64,000 bases of DNA from Leptospira jelokensis (GCF_004769635.1 NZ_RQGH01000007.1:214870-278869); one strand, 5' to 3'. Shown: positions 1-8,999, counted from the first letter of the stretch. Numbers and translations: made by a program. Notes: generated by a model from the sequence alone, not told the origin.

Positions 1-593
1 CTCTCTTCTAAACTCGTTAAAAAATGGCAGTCATTAAACACAGCAACAGGCGGTGCAAAGGTTCCTAAAAAATTTTTTTTGCCATAAAAGTTAATACTAT
101 TTTTGACACCTACACCCGAATCATTTTGGGATAAAACAGTTGTTGGGATTCGAATCAATCGTATCCCTCTATGGGAGACCGCCGCTGCATAACCCACTAA
201 ATCCAAAATGGCCCCTCCACCAATTCCCATCACATAGGAATGGCGATCAACACCATAGGTATTGATCGCAGATACGATGGTTTCCCAATGGACGGTTTGA
301 TTTTTACATTCTTCACCACCAACAATCTTTAAGATTGGTTCTATGAGTTGCAAATGAGGAATCTTATTTCGAAAATAAGTTTTAATTTCAGAAATCAAAT
401 GTGGATGGTACTTCACAACCTCTGCATCGGTGACGACCAATACTTTTTTTTCTGATACAGACAATCCATCATGATCAAAAAAATCCTTTAAACATACATT
501 TTCAGAATCAAACAAATGTTGAGTGAAAAAAACTTCATACCGAAAGGATACTTGGAATTCGGAAGTTATTTTGTTTGGGAATTCTTCATTCAT
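1..593 (-). CDS. eboD: EboD, 3-dehydroquinate synthase-like (partial, C-terminus outside window)
   Basis: The frame is open from an ATG at 593 to the window edge, giving 197 codons of the N-terminal part. It carries the dehydroquinate-synthase-type NAD-binding signature: GIGGGAILDLVGYAAA near residues 122-137, then RGIRLIRIPTTVLSQNDSGV. The family converts DAHP to 3-dehydroquinate or closes related cyclitol rings. Because the gene is the fourth member of an eboABCD run, starting four bases after the eboC stop, it is more likely the ebo-cluster sugar-phosphate cyclase than the housekeeping aroB. The substrate of EboD is not established. eboE and eboF, if present, would lie beyond the window start. 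Confidence 0.88.
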   Translation of the reverse strand, partial: MNEEFPNKITSEFQVSFRYEVFFTQHLFDSENVCLKDFFDHDGLSVSEKKVLVVTDAEVVKYHPHLISEIKTYFRNKIPHLQLIEPILKIVGGEECKNQTVHWETIVSAINTYGVDRHSYVMGIGGGAILDLVGYAAAVSHRGIRLIRIPTTVLSQNDSGVGVKNSINFYGKKNFLGTFAPPVAVFNDCHFLTSLEE

Positions 594-597
594 AAAC

Positions 598-1464
598 TTA
601 AGTGACTGCAAATCCTTTTGCAATCCCAAGAGAAATTGGTAAAAGCGCTAAAATTAATATCGCTACAACAAGATTTCCGAAACTAGCAGCAAAACTTACA
701 TTGAGTACGATCAAAGTCAATACACCCATTTTTACCGTCTTACGAATCTGTTCTGGACTTGGCTCTTGCATGCTTTTCAATAAGGGAGGAAACAATAAAC
801 TGATGTGAAATAATACAAAAGGTAACGTGGTGAGTAAGTTTCCGTTAAGGAAGGACAAAAATATCTGAACGAAGAATACCCCGCCAAACAAAAAGGATGC
901 GATCCTTAACTTCGATTTTCCACCACCCAAAACTTCGTTTTGGCTGACCAAAGTAATGGCTGCAATGTACACGATAGGTAAAATTGATAGATAGAAACTC
1001 AATTCCGGAATCTCCGAGACCGAAGTCATACCGAATACCAAATTCAATCCACGGCAAAAACCCATCACGAGTGGACCAAAAACAATATGATGTTTTGCAT
1101 AATAATTATACAATAGAACAAAAAAACAGATGAGCAGTGAAACAAAAAAGCTGGTACAACTGTATAAAAAAGCAAAGGCAACACCAATCATGAGTAAGGT
1201 CGTTCCCAATAAAAACGCAAATTCTTTTGAAACGTTTCCACTTGGGATTGGACGTTCCGGTCTTTCTTTGGCATCGATCTTTCGATCAAAATAGTCATTA
1301 AATACTACGCCACCTGCATATAACGAAACACTGGCACCGATTAAGTATAAATACGAAAACCCATTCCAATGAAAGGAAACAATACACATTCCGGCAAGAA
1401 TATCAGCGACAGCGGTGACAAGGTTGGCAGGTCTTAATAATTGTAAGGTGGGGCGAATCAACAT
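598..1464 (-). CDS. eboC: EboC, UbiA-family prenyltransferase
   Basis: This is an integral-membrane prenyltransferase of 288 residues, the normal length for UbiA proteins. The N-terminus LLRPANLVTAVADILAG is typical of the family. The first Asp-rich motif NDYFDRKID (residues 56-64, NDxxDxxxD) binds prenyl diphosphate through Mg2+. About eight hydrophobic helices follow. The family joins a prenyl chain to an aromatic or polar acceptor at the cytoplasmic membrane; the EboC acceptor is unknown. The ATG directly follows the eboB stop (TAAATG), so the two are translationally coupled. Position between eboB and eboD identifies it as EboC rather than menaquinone or heme UbiA proteins. Confidence 0.9.
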   Translation of the reverse strand: MLIRPTLQLLRPANLVTAVADILAGMCIVSFHWNGFSYLYLIGASVSLYAGGVVFNDYFDRKIDAKERPERPIPSGNVSKEFAFLLGTTLLMIGVAFAFLYSCTSFFVSLLICFFVLLYNYYAKHHIVFGPLVMGFCRGLNLVFGMTSVSEIPELSFYLSILPIVYIAAITLVSQNEVLGGGKSKLRIASFLFGGVFFVQIFLSFLNGNLLTTLPFVLFHISLLFPPLLKSMQEPSPEQIRKTVKMGVLTLIVLNVSFAASFGNLVVAILILALLPISLGIAKGFAVT

Positions 1465-2490
1465 TTATTCTATGTATAATGAATTTTGATTTTGTTTAGG
1501 GATTTGGCCACCACGTAATACTGAATTTCCGTAAAATTTTTCAGTTGGATCAGATGAAAGCCCAATCTCAAAATCAGAAACCTTTATTTGACCACTTTTG
1601 GAAAATGCTTCAATGGCGTTTTCATAAGTAACTTTCTGAATGGTCTCTTTGGAAATGCCACGTTCTAACATCAGGGCGGCTGTTTTCGGAATGGCAAGGG
1701 GATCAGAAATCCCCCAATCAGCGCTAGAATTAACCATGATTCGTTCGGAACCATACTCTTCGACAATCGAGACCATCCGCTTGTTTCCCATTTTCGTAAA
1801 TGGATAAATGGTGAAGGCGGCATAGAATCCTTGATCTAACACAGATTTTACGGTTTCTTCATTATTATGATCAACAATTACCCAAGATGGATCCAATCCA
1901 TGTTCAAGTGCAATTGACATACTCCTTTCTGTTCCACGTTTTTTGTCTCGATGAGGTGTATGAATTTGAACTGGTAATTTTGCTTCTTTTGCCAATTCCA
2001 ATTGTAGCCTGTAGTATTTTTCTTCCAATTCTGTTTGGTCATCAAAACCAATTTCCCCTACCCCCACAACACCTTCTTTGTAGATATAGAGTGGCAAAAT
2101 TTCCATTACTTCGTCCGCTAAACGTTCGTTATTTGCTTCTCTTGAATTAAGTCCAATTGTACAATAATGTTTAATTCCAAATTGAGAAGATCGAAACCTT
2201 TCCCAACCAACCAAACTACTGTAATAATCCTTAAATGTTGAAAGCCCTGTCCTTGGTTGCCCAACCCAAAAAGCAGGTTCAATCACAGCCAAAATACCAG
2301 CTTGGGCCATATTTTGGTAATCATCTGTAGTACGCGAAACCATATGGATGTGCGGATCAAAAAATTTAAATCCTTTGATTTTTTCTTTGTAATCATCCCA
2401 TTTCAAGTCAACATGGGTTTCTTGTTCGTTTGAATTCAATTGCGATTCAAAATGTGATGGATTTTCTAAATTTTTTTTGTTTTCACACAT
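1465..2490 (-). CDS. eboB: EboB, TatD-like metal-dependent hydrolase
   Basis: A 341-residue amidohydrolase-superfamily protein. Metal-site motifs in order are DPHIHM (H47xH49), GVGEIGFDD (Glu), VQIHTPH (His), VIVDHNNEE (His) and NSSADWGISD (Asp), the TatD set. TatD proteins are metal-dependent hydrolases; the ebo member has no assigned substrate. The N-terminal ~40 residues are polar and not conserved in general TatD proteins. It lies 8 bp after eboA and abuts eboC, so all four genes probably share one transcript. Confidence 0.88.
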   Translation of the reverse strand: MCENKKNLENPSHFESQLNSNEQETHVDLKWDDYKEKIKGFKFFDPHIHMVSRTTDDYQNMAQAGILAVIEPAFWVGQPRTGLSTFKDYYSSLVGWERFRSSQFGIKHYCTIGLNSREANNERLADEVMEILPLYIYKEGVVGVGEIGFDDQTELEEKYYRLQLELAKEAKLPVQIHTPHRDKKRGTERSMSIALEHGLDPSWVIVDHNNEETVKSVLDQGFYAAFTIYPFTKMGNKRMVSIVEEYGSERIMVNSSADWGISDPLAIPKTAALMLERGISKETIQKVTYENAIEAFSKSGQIKVSDFEIGLSSDPTEKFYGNSVLRGGQIPKQNQNSLYIE

Positions 2491-2498
2491 AAAGATAG

Positions 2499-3344
2499 TT
2501 ATACGTAAAGGTTAGACCAATTTAGATTTCCATTTTGGATCTCTATTTCATATTTTGGATATTTTCTAAGTAAATCTTTTGCTTCATTGTGATTGGATTC
2601 AAAAAGAATCAGGCAAGCTGCAACCACTTCCCCTTCGTGTTTCGATCCAAGTAATTTTTCGATGATAGAGAATTCTTCTTTTTTCAAAAAGGGAGATACC
2701 AAGTACCAAACTTGAAAAGGAACTGTGCGTGAGGCCGCCCACCTCTCCTTGGCATAATCGATAATGCTCAGACTTAATTCCTTGTTCCTACGTTTACCAA
2801 GTCCATAAATCGAAAAAATTGGTTTTTCATTAAAGATCGTTTTTAGGACCAATTGATTCCATGCAAGTTCCGGGAAATGATGGAAAGGATAGGGATTACA
2901 GATTGCAATCGCATCAAATACTGAACCCATATTCGAACGAACGGCATCAATTGCTCTTGCAAGCCAGAGATTTGGATAAGGCAATAATGGTAATGCGGAG
3001 TAAAGTGCGATCAATTCGTTTAATTCAGCAGTATCAAACAAAGTATCAATGATGTTTGCAAATTCATCTTTTGTTAATGAAGCAAAATGAGTTAAAAACC
3101 AAACGCGACTTAGACGAACCAGGTCCCAACCATTTACCTGAAAACCAGGAAGGGAAGGAATCAGGTTTTCTGAAGCTACTGAATTTTGGATTGTTGTTTT
3201 GGATAAAAAACGAGGTGCTTTTACAAAGGCAGTCATGAGCCCTTTTGTTTCCAAATGAGATACCGACTGAATCCATTCCCATTCGCTCTCTGTTGTTATC
3301 TTTTGGAGCAGAGGTAGGAAGTGTTCCGAAAATTGCGAATGCAT
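2499..3344 (-). CDS. eboA: EboA family protein, first gene of the ebo operon
   Basis: A 281-residue soluble, helix-rich protein matching the EboA family as I know it: PRFLSK (about residues 43-48), NPYPFHHFPELAWNQLVLK in the middle and DYAKERWAASRTVPFQVW further on. There is no signal peptide, membrane segment or known catalytic motif, and no biochemical function is established for EboA. It is the promoter-proximal gene, with about 258 bp separating it from the divergent porin. The ATG at 3344 lacks a clear Shine-Dalgarno sequence. Family assignment is strong because its downstream partners are B, C and D in the conserved order. Confidence 0.85.
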   Translation of the reverse strand: MHSQFSEHFLPLLQKITTESEWEWIQSVSHLETKGLMTAFVKAPRFLSKTTIQNSVASENLIPSLPGFQVNGWDLVRLSRVWFLTHFASLTKDEFANIIDTLFDTAELNELIALYSALPLLPYPNLWLARAIDAVRSNMGSVFDAIAICNPYPFHHFPELAWNQLVLKTIFNEKPIFSIYGLGKRRNKELSLSIIDYAKERWAASRTVPFQVWYLVSPFLKKEEFSIIEKLLGSKHEGEVVAACLILFESNHNEAKDLLRKYPKYEIEIQNGNLNWSNLYV

Positions 3345-3602
3345 ACAAAGGTTAAGGAAATGATTTTTCCGTTACAATGCGAAGTAAACCAAATATTCGG
3401 AGCCAATTTCCTGAAAACAGGCAGATTTTAGCGATTCTCTTGGAACTAAACTCTGTCCCGACACCTAAAAAAAATAGTAGGCAATTTTCACAAAAAATTG
3501 TACAAATACCAATCCAAAAATTAGGTGTCTTACGCAATTGAAAAATTATCGATAGAAACCTAAGTCCATTCCAATCCACTGGCAAAAATTAGGGAGTACC
3601 AA
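3345..3602. promoter_or_regulatory. Divergent intergenic region, ebo operon / porin
   Basis: About 258 AT-rich bases separate eboA (minus) from the porin (plus), so promoters for both must lie here. A 77-codon minus-strand frame across it has no recognisable protein features and no ribosome binding site. I see no clear palindromic operator or riboswitch. The porin start at 3603 follows a weak purine stretch (TTAGGGAG). Confidence 0.4.
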
Positions 3603-5459
3603 ATGTACAGAGTTTACCACCAAACAAAACTTGGATTTTTACTCATACCAATCCTTTTCATCATGACAGCAGGGAATTTACACGCTCAGTTCATCACTCC
3701 CGTAAAAAAGGAAGTGGTTCCGGAACCGCCACCTCCTCCTCCTCCCGCACAAGTGAATCCTAGTGCACCACCAGCTCCCGAATCACCAAAAGAGGTGGCA
3801 GCTCCCCCCGAAGAACCAGAGTATGTTAGTCCAATGAAAGGCAATTTAGCTGGTGAATATTTCAAAAGTTTTCAAATCACCAACAAACAAAAGAAGGCGA
3901 TCCAAGAAAATAAAAGTTTGTGGTTTGCCGACAGGTTCCGTGTTGGATTTGGAATCCGTCCAAAAGCAGACTCCCTATATAATACGGACTTTGATCGTTC
4001 CACATCCGATATCCGAAATACCGTGAGTAACCAAACTCAATTTTACCTTGTGGGAGATGTTTCACCTAACATCACATTTAAACTTACATTCCAAGATGTG
4101 CGATTGTGGGGTGGTGAAGTAGTCTCTGGAGCTTCCGACCAACGACTTGGAGTGATCTCCAATGGTGGGACGACGATTGATACATCAAGGCAAAGAGAAG
4201 TTCCTCTCAATAATTACACTGGATTTCGCGAAGCATTTCTGGATTTGAAAACAACGAACCAAATGTTCCGGGTGCGAACTGGTCGGCAAATTTTAGACTT
4301 CGGTGATGGTCGTATCGTTGGAGCAAGGAATGATAGTTTGAATGGCAACTCCTTCGATGCCGTGCGTGCGACGGTCACCATTCAAAAACAGACTTTTGAT
4401 GTGTTTGGTGCAATTGTGAGTTCCGAAAATAATGCAAATAGTGTTATCTCAAATAACTCAACCAGGTTAGGTGGACCAGGGAATGCATCCTATTACGGTG
4501 CCCATTATGGAATCAAACCATGGGAGTGGTTAGGAATCGAAGTTTACAACTTTACCTTATACAAACAACGACAAAAAGCAACAAATACAACACCTTATGG
4601 GTCAGATATCTATTACCGCGACCCAGACCAATTGAATACATCTGGCATTCGATTCACCAATCGCACGAAGGGGAATGCCCTGCCAAAAGAAACTGGTATC
4701 GATTGGATGGTCGAGGCGGCTTGGCAAACAGGATTCACAGGAGAAAGGGTATCACCTGATTGGATCAACCAAAACGGAGCCTTAAAAACCAATCGAATCA
4801 CAGGCGAACCACCACCACACTCAGAACCCGTCCGATACAAAGCAAATATCGTAGCCGCTCAGTTAGGTTATACTCCAGTCAAAGAATTCCGAATTGGAAT
4901 CCAATACGTACAGGCATCGGGTGATCCAAATCGAAATGATGGAAGTGTGGCCACTTACAATCCTTTGTTTGCCACAAGAAGGATGGCTGGTGGAGCCATT
5001 CCTTTTGCAGGCAACGGAAACTCTGGTTTGGTATTTTGGCAAAATATCAAAGATTATTCCTTACATATCAAATATGAATCATCCAAATGGGGGACTTTTA
5101 TCATTAACCCACATTGGTATTACAAAGTGAAACTCCAAGATGGTTACTACGATAACAACAATTATGTGCCAGTAAGTAGAGCAACGGGTGAAACAGCGTC
5201 TACAGAAGACTTTTATAATACAGAAGCTTACAATCCAAATCGTCCAAAACTTGGCAAACATGTCGCAACAGAGGTGAATTTGATTTATATCATCACTCCA
5301 TGGGAAAATGTATCCTTTTGGTTTGGTGCAAGTTCATTGTATGCAGGAGATGCAATCAGGAATCAAAAAAATAATCCTTACGAAACAGATCCGTACCGAA
5401 GGTATGACTTCAAACCTAATGCAAGTTTTTTCACCTTCCAAACGGTATTTGCAATTTAA
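3603..5459 (+). CDS. Alginate-export-type outer membrane beta-barrel porin
   Basis: A 618-residue exported protein. Signal peptide about 1-28 (hydrophobic core LGFLLIPILFIMTAG, cleavage near LHAQ), then a periplasmic Pro-rich linker (PPPPPPP around residue 43) and a long barrel-like region of alternating polar/aromatic strands ending in the hydrophobic FQTVFAI expected for outer-membrane insertion. Stretches such as RTGRQILDFGDGRIVGARND resemble the alginate-export (AlgE-like) domain common in Leptospira. Substrate unknown; these probably act as general or carbohydrate porins. The stop overlaps that of the convergent TetR gene. It is divergent from ebo, but I see no evidence of a functional link. 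Confidence 0.75.
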   Translation: MYRVYHQTKLGFLLIPILFIMTAGNLHAQFITPVKKEVVPEPPPPPPPAQVNPSAPPAPESPKEVAAPPEEPEYVSPMKGNLAGEYFKSFQITNKQKKAIQENKSLWFADRFRVGFGIRPKADSLYNTDFDRSTSDIRNTVSNQTQFYLVGDVSPNITFKLTFQDVRLWGGEVVSGASDQRLGVISNGGTTIDTSRQREVPLNNYTGFREAFLDLKTTNQMFRVRTGRQILDFGDGRIVGARNDSLNGNSFDAVRATVTIQKQTFDVFGAIVSSENNANSVISNNSTRLGGPGNASYYGAHYGIKPWEWLGIEVYNFTLYKQRQKATNTTPYGSDIYYRDPDQLNTSGIRFTNRTKGNALPKETGIDWMVEAAWQTGFTGERVSPDWINQNGALKTNRITGEPPPHSEPVRYKANIVAAQLGYTPVKEFRIGIQYVQASGDPNRNDGSVATYNPLFATRRMAGGAIPFAGNGNSGLVFWQNIKDYSLHIKYESSKWGTFIINPHWYYKVKLQDGYYDNNNYVPVSRATGETASTEDFYNTEAYNPNRPKLGKHVATEVNLIYIITPWENVSFWFGASSLYAGDAIRNQKNNPYETDPYRRYDFKPNASFFTFQTVFAI

Positions 5460-6139
5460 GTTCGGTTTCTATTTTTAGGGTTTGGATTTAGTGCGTTTAG
5501 AATTAAATCCAAACCAAATTCAAAATGATGGATTCCATTGTATTTTCCATTGGCGACTTCCATTGATAAATGATAAAAATAGGGTAAATTTTCTGCACTG
5601 ATCATTGGTAGGTATTCTTTTGCTTTGGATTCGTACTCTTCAGGATTAAATGGGAAATTTAATTCCTGCAGTGTGAAACCGTAAATATGGCTATCGACTG
5701 CATTGATGATGTGATCTGCCTGTTTGTATGAAAACCCTACACTAACCAAACAACCTAAACTTTGATCAAAATACTTTAACATATGTTCGCCCACATTCAC
5801 CCTTGATACGAGTAAAACCGTAAGCCAAGGAAAATTCAAAAGCACTTCTCTTACTGAAGACGCACGTTTTTTGAATTCTTTTTTCCAATCTTTATCCAGT
5901 TTTGGTTTATAAAAAAGTTTTACACAATCTTCAACCATTCCATCGAGTAGTTCCTCCTTGTTTTGGATATGATTGTACAATGACATTGCCTCCACTCCCA
6001 ATGAGTTTGCCAAATTTCTCATCGAAAGGGCATCGATACCGTTTCGATTTGCATACTGAATGGCGGTTTGGATGAGCAAATCCTTTGTTAATGTTTTTCT
6101 CTTTTTCTGATCCTTTTTTTTGCTGACCAATACGAACAA
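5456..6139 (-). CDS. TetR/AcrR-family transcriptional regulator
   Basis: A 227-residue repressor type. The N-terminal HTH is at about residues 18-65, with recognition region LANSLGVEAMSLYNHIQNKE. The C-terminal ligand domain resembles the TetR_C_1 (tetracyclin-repressor-like) group. There is no ATG near the N-terminus: the frame starts TTG at 6139, with a second TTG four codons in. An AGAAGG lies upstream and favours neither decisively. The gene is divergent from the quinone-reductase-like gene at 6282, and a regulator/target pair is likely. Confidence 0.8.
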   Translation of the reverse strand: MFVLVSKKKDQKKRKTLTKDLLIQTAIQYANRNGIDALSMRNLANSLGVEAMSLYNHIQNKEELLDGMVEDCVKLFYKPKLDKDWKKEFKKRASSVREVLLNFPWLTVLLVSRVNVGEHMLKYFDQSLGCLVSVGFSYKQADHIINAVDSHIYGFTLQELNFPFNPEEYESKAKEYLPMISAENLPYFYHLSMEVANGKYNGIHHFEFGLDLILNALNPNPKNRNRT

Positions 6140-6167
6140 TTTCCTTCTAACAAAACGAAAGTTTACA

Positions 6168-6177
6168 ATAGATCTAT
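6168..6177. promoter_or_regulatory. Candidate TetR operator, 10-bp palindrome
   Basis: ATAGATCTAT is a perfect palindrome in the 140-bp region between the divergent TetR gene and the reductase gene, about 30 bp upstream of the regulator start. Position fits an operator. Length is short, so chance occurrence is possible. Confidence 0.3.
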
Positions 6178-6281
6178 CATAAAAATCGCTACTCTACCAT
6201 ACAAATTTCTAAATGAATCAGAAATAAATTTCATTGACAGACTTACACTGTAAGTATTTTTCTGATTTAGGAGAACCCTCT

Positions 6282-7247
6282 TTGAAAGTCATCACCTACA
6301 GAAATTATGGACCACCAGAAGTTTTAAAATTAGAGGAATGGGAAATTCCCATTCCAAAATCAATACAAATTCGAATTCGTATTGTGAAAACAGCAGTAAA
6401 TTCAGGTGACTGGCGAGTGAGAAAACCGGACCCACAAATTGCTCGTTTGTATTTTGGATTGTTCAAACCTAAAAATCCAATCTTAGGACTTAGTTATTCT
6501 GGGGTAGTTGATGCGATTGGGGAAGGAGTCACTTCTTTTCAAGTGGGTGACAAAGTCCTTGGTTCAAAAGGGATCAAAATGGGAGCTTATGCTGAATATA
6601 CCATTGTGGAAGAAAATTCACTGATCATAAAACTTCCAGACAAGATGTCATTTGCAGAAGGAGCTGGAATTTCTTTTGGAGGGCTTACTGCTCTCGATTT
6701 CATCAATCGTTGCCAGATTCAAAATAACCAAAAGGTCGTTATCTATGGAGCTTCCAGTTCGGTGGGTTCTTCTGCTATCCAATTGGCAAAACATTTAGGA
6801 GCACATGTCACTGCTGTTTGTAGCAAAGCTAACTTTGAATTGGTGAAATCTTTAGGTGCAAACGAAACCTTTGACTACGAAACCTTTTTCGCCGATTCAA
6901 ATCAAAATTTATATGATGTATTTTATGAATGTGTTGGGAAAACGGAAATCAAATCAAATTTAAAGTATTTGAAGAAAAATGGAAACTTGGTTCTTGTTGG
7001 AGCAACATTTCGACAAATGTTTCAGGCACTATTTCTCAAACTCATCAAAAGACTCAATGTCCATTTTGGACCAATAGAAGAGACGTTAGAAAATTTAAAA
7101 TTTTTAGTCAGCTTGGTCAATTTGGGAAAATACAAGGTGAATATTGATCGGAATTATCCTTTAGAAAGAATGGTAGATGCTCACCGTTATGTTGAAGCAG
7201 GCCATAAAAAAGGGAATGTTGTGATCGATGTGACGAGTGAAAGGTAA
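6282..7247 (+). CDS. Zinc-less medium-chain NAD(P)-dependent alcohol dehydrogenase / quinone reductase
   Basis: I place the start at TTG 6282 because an AGGAG lies 8 nt upstream (6269-6273); the longer frame from TTG 6234 has no such site. The product is 321 residues. MDR fold: GroES-like N-terminus (MKVITYRNYGPPEVLKLEE), Rossmann motif VVIYGASSSVGSSAIQLAKH and the family sequence GGLTALDFI. Catalytic Zn ligands are absent, as in quinone oxidoreductases. Such enzymes reduce quinones or reactive enones using NADPH, and the divergent TetR gene suggests induction by a small electrophile or drug. Substrate not predictable. Confidence 0.82.
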   Translation: MKVITYRNYGPPEVLKLEEWEIPIPKSIQIRIRIVKTAVNSGDWRVRKPDPQIARLYFGLFKPKNPILGLSYSGVVDAIGEGVTSFQVGDKVLGSKGIKMGAYAEYTIVEENSLIIKLPDKMSFAEGAGISFGGLTALDFINRCQIQNNQKVVIYGASSSVGSSAIQLAKHLGAHVTAVCSKANFELVKSLGANETFDYETFFADSNQNLYDVFYECVGKTEIKSNLKYLKKNGNLVLVGATFRQMFQALFLKLIKRLNVHFGPIEETLENLKFLVSLVNLGKYKVNIDRNYPLERMVDAHRYVEAGHKKGNVVIDVTSER

Positions 7248-7252
7248 TATAA

Positions 7253-7286
7253 AAATACCCACTGTGTAAGAATACAGTGGGTATTT
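7253..7286. terminator. Bidirectional intrinsic terminator
   Basis: A perfect 13-bp stem: AAATACCCACTGT (7253-7265) and ACAGTGGGTATTT (7274-7286), with an 8-nt loop. The A/T ends let it act in both directions between the convergent reductase gene and the small secreted-protein gene. Confidence 0.85.
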
Positions 7287-7296
7287 GAACATTCGT

Positions 7297-7584
7297 TTAG
7301 TTCAATTTAGATTGGAATTGGAGATTTTGTTTTTTGGTTCCAACGATGGTAAGGTCATCGTACGATCTGTCCACTTTGCAAACTTTCACATTGGCAGCAG
7401 TAGAACAGGAAGAAGTTCCTGAAATTTTACATCCTTTTTCTTCGCAAGCCTTTCTGTCTTTTCCTCGGCATTGTTGGCAACCGTTTGTGCTTCCACTCCC
7501 ACACAAAAAACAATCATCCGCAAACACAGCCGTTGATGAAAATAACACCAACATCGCAAAACTAAACGTGACCAATGTTCTCAT
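7297..7584 (-). CDS. Small secreted cysteine-rich protein, unknown function
   Basis: A 95-residue protein with a clear signal peptide (about 1-22, ending AVFA) and a mature part of about 73 residues holding eight cysteines, including a CxxC pair right after cleavage (DDCFLCG), NGCQQC, KGC and SSC. Even cysteine number and export suggest disulfides in the periplasm or outside the cell. I do not recognise the family. It stands alone, ending at the terminator at 7253-7286. Confidence 0.7.
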   Translation of the reverse strand: MRTLVTFSFAMLVLFSSTAVFADDCFLCGSGSTNGCQQCRGKDRKACEEKGCKISGTSSCSTAANVKVCKVDRSYDDLTIVGTKKQNLQFQSKLN

Positions 7585-7666
7585 ATATTCTCCTACTTAG
7601 GCACCAAAAAAAGGTACACAAGGAGGAAAATTTTAGTGAGTGTAAATTTTTTGACAAATAGAATTT

Positions 7667-8524
7667 TCATTTTATGTGGGAAGGGATCACATAAAATAGA
7701 ATCGCGAAAAAATGGCAAATGCTCCCTCCCAATACAAATAAGTGCCAAATTGCGTGATTGAATGGGAGTCTGTCCCATAAATAAAAAATGACACCAAATG
7801 TATAACTAAGCCCACCAGCCACAAGCCAGGACATACCTGCAACTCCGATCGCTTCGCGAATATCGTTTGCCACAAAAATTGCAAGCCAACCCATAATGAT
7901 GTAAACAGCCACTCGGACCCCACTAAACTTTCCAGGGAATAATAAAAGTAATCCTACACCCAAAAAGGCTAAAAGCCAAATGATCGCAAATAGATACCAT
8001 CCCCACTCAGAATTCTCACGCAAACTAACAAGCGTAAAAGGAGTATAGGTTCCCGCTATCAATAAGTAGATAGATGCATGATCGATGACTTTAAATATCT
8101 TTTTTGTTGCTGTGTGATAGATTGCGTGGTAGAGTGTGGATGCTAAATATAAAATGATTAACGTCGCACCGTAAATCGCTGAACTCACAACATGCCAAAT
8201 GTCTCCATAAAGAACCGCCATCGTCAAAAGAATGGAGAGTCCAGCAATGCTAAGACCACCTCCAATTCCATGTGTCACTGAATTTGCAATTTCATGCCCT
8301 ATCGAATATTCATGAACGGTATCGATCAGTTCTTTTACATGGGAACTGGTTTCTTTTTCCGGAACTCTTTTAGAAACTATGGATTTCGATGGTGATCCTT
8401 TAAATTTTTTATTTTTCTCAATGAATGGTTTTTGTTTTTTCTTCGCGATCTGTTTCTTTTTTTTGGCTACGGGTTTTTGTTTGGCTTTTTTGGCTTTCAT
8501 TCGCTTTGATTGGTTAAATGACAC
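7667..8524 (-). CDS. Hemolysin III / PAQR-family membrane protein with Lys-rich N-terminal tail
   Basis: A 285-residue protein. Residues about 75-285 are the seven-helix hemolysin III (YqfA/PAQR) core, with STLYHAIYH, DHASIYLLIAGTYTPF and the C-terminal WHLFVLGGSICHF; the His/Asp residues form the PAQR metal site. Bacterial members are linked to membrane homeostasis, and haemolysis has been shown for only a few. Unusual: the first ~55 residues are almost entirely Lys/Pro/Ala/Gln (KKAKQKP-like runs), absent from ordinary members. The longest frame starts GTG 8524; an in-frame ATG eight codons in (8500) is an alternative. Neither has a good SD. Confidence 0.82.
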   Translation of the reverse strand: MSFNQSKRMKAKKAKQKPVAKKKKQIAKKKQKPFIEKNKKFKGSPSKSIVSKRVPEKETSSHVKELIDTVHEYSIGHEIANSVTHGIGGGLSIAGLSILLTMAVLYGDIWHVVSSAIYGATLIILYLASTLYHAIYHTATKKIFKVIDHASIYLLIAGTYTPFTLVSLRENSEWGWYLFAIIWLLAFLGVGLLLLFPGKFSGVRVAVYIIMGWLAIFVANDIREAIGVAGMSWLVAGGLSYTFGVIFYLWDRLPFNHAIWHLFVLGGSICHFFAILFYVIPSHIK

Positions 8525-8669
8525 TCTTAATGAATGAGTAGGTCAATCGAAAGAAAGGTTTCAAAATATTAGTTACATTTGGAAAATAATGTAAAAAAGA
8601 ACCCTTTCCATCTCAATTCCCTTATCCCTGGAAGGAAATGATGACAAAAAAGGTTCCCCTTCGGAAAAC

Positions 8670-8999
8670 TTATTCAGTATCTTCCATCTTGTTTTTCTTT
8701 TTCCCTTGTTTCCCGTTTTCTTTTGCTTTTTCCTTCATTTTATCCTTTTTCTCTGAATGTTTCGCTTTCATTTCATCAAAAGAAACAGAGCCGTCCCCAT
8801 CTTTATCAAGTTCGAGGAAATGGGCATCATGGAATTTCTGCCATTCTTCTTTTGATACTTTATTGTCACCATCAACATCCATTTTTTTAAAATGTCCGAG
8901 GGCCATAGACTTTTTGCCATGTCCCTCTTTATCATGAGCAAACAGAATGTTTGTTGTTACGAAGGTAAAAATTGACAAAACCAAAATCATTTTTTTCAT
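8670..8999 (-). CDS. Secreted EF-hand calcium-binding protein
   Basis: A 109-residue protein with signal peptide (about 1-21, ending LFA). Two canonical 12-residue EF-hand loops follow: residues 41-52 (DVDGDNKVSKEE) and 65-76 (DKDGDGSVSFDE), each with Asp at positions 1, 3 and 5 and Glu at 12. The tail is Lys/Glu-rich with low complexity. It probably buffers or senses Ca2+ in the periplasm. The gene is monocistronic, with an AGAGAGG-type RBS upstream of ATG 8999. Confidence 0.8.
   Translation of the reverse strand: MKKMILVLSIFTFVTTNILFAHDKEGHGKKSMALGHFKKMDVDGDNKVSKEEWQKFHDAHFLELDKDGDGSVSFDEMKAKHSEKKDKMKEKAKENGKQGKKKNKMEDTE

Noticed and set aside
1..593. Housekeeping aroB
   Set aside because: Operon context eboA-B-C directly upstream makes EboD more likely; cannot be fully excluded because the C-terminus is missing.
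3352..3585. 77-codon minus ORF between eboA and the porin
   Set aside because: No SD, Trp/Cys/Phe-rich shadow of an AT-rich promoter region.
8638..8937. 99-codon plus ORF over the EF-hand gene
   Set aside because: Antisense shadow of a well-supported EF-hand protein with signal peptide; low-complexity Phe/Ser product.
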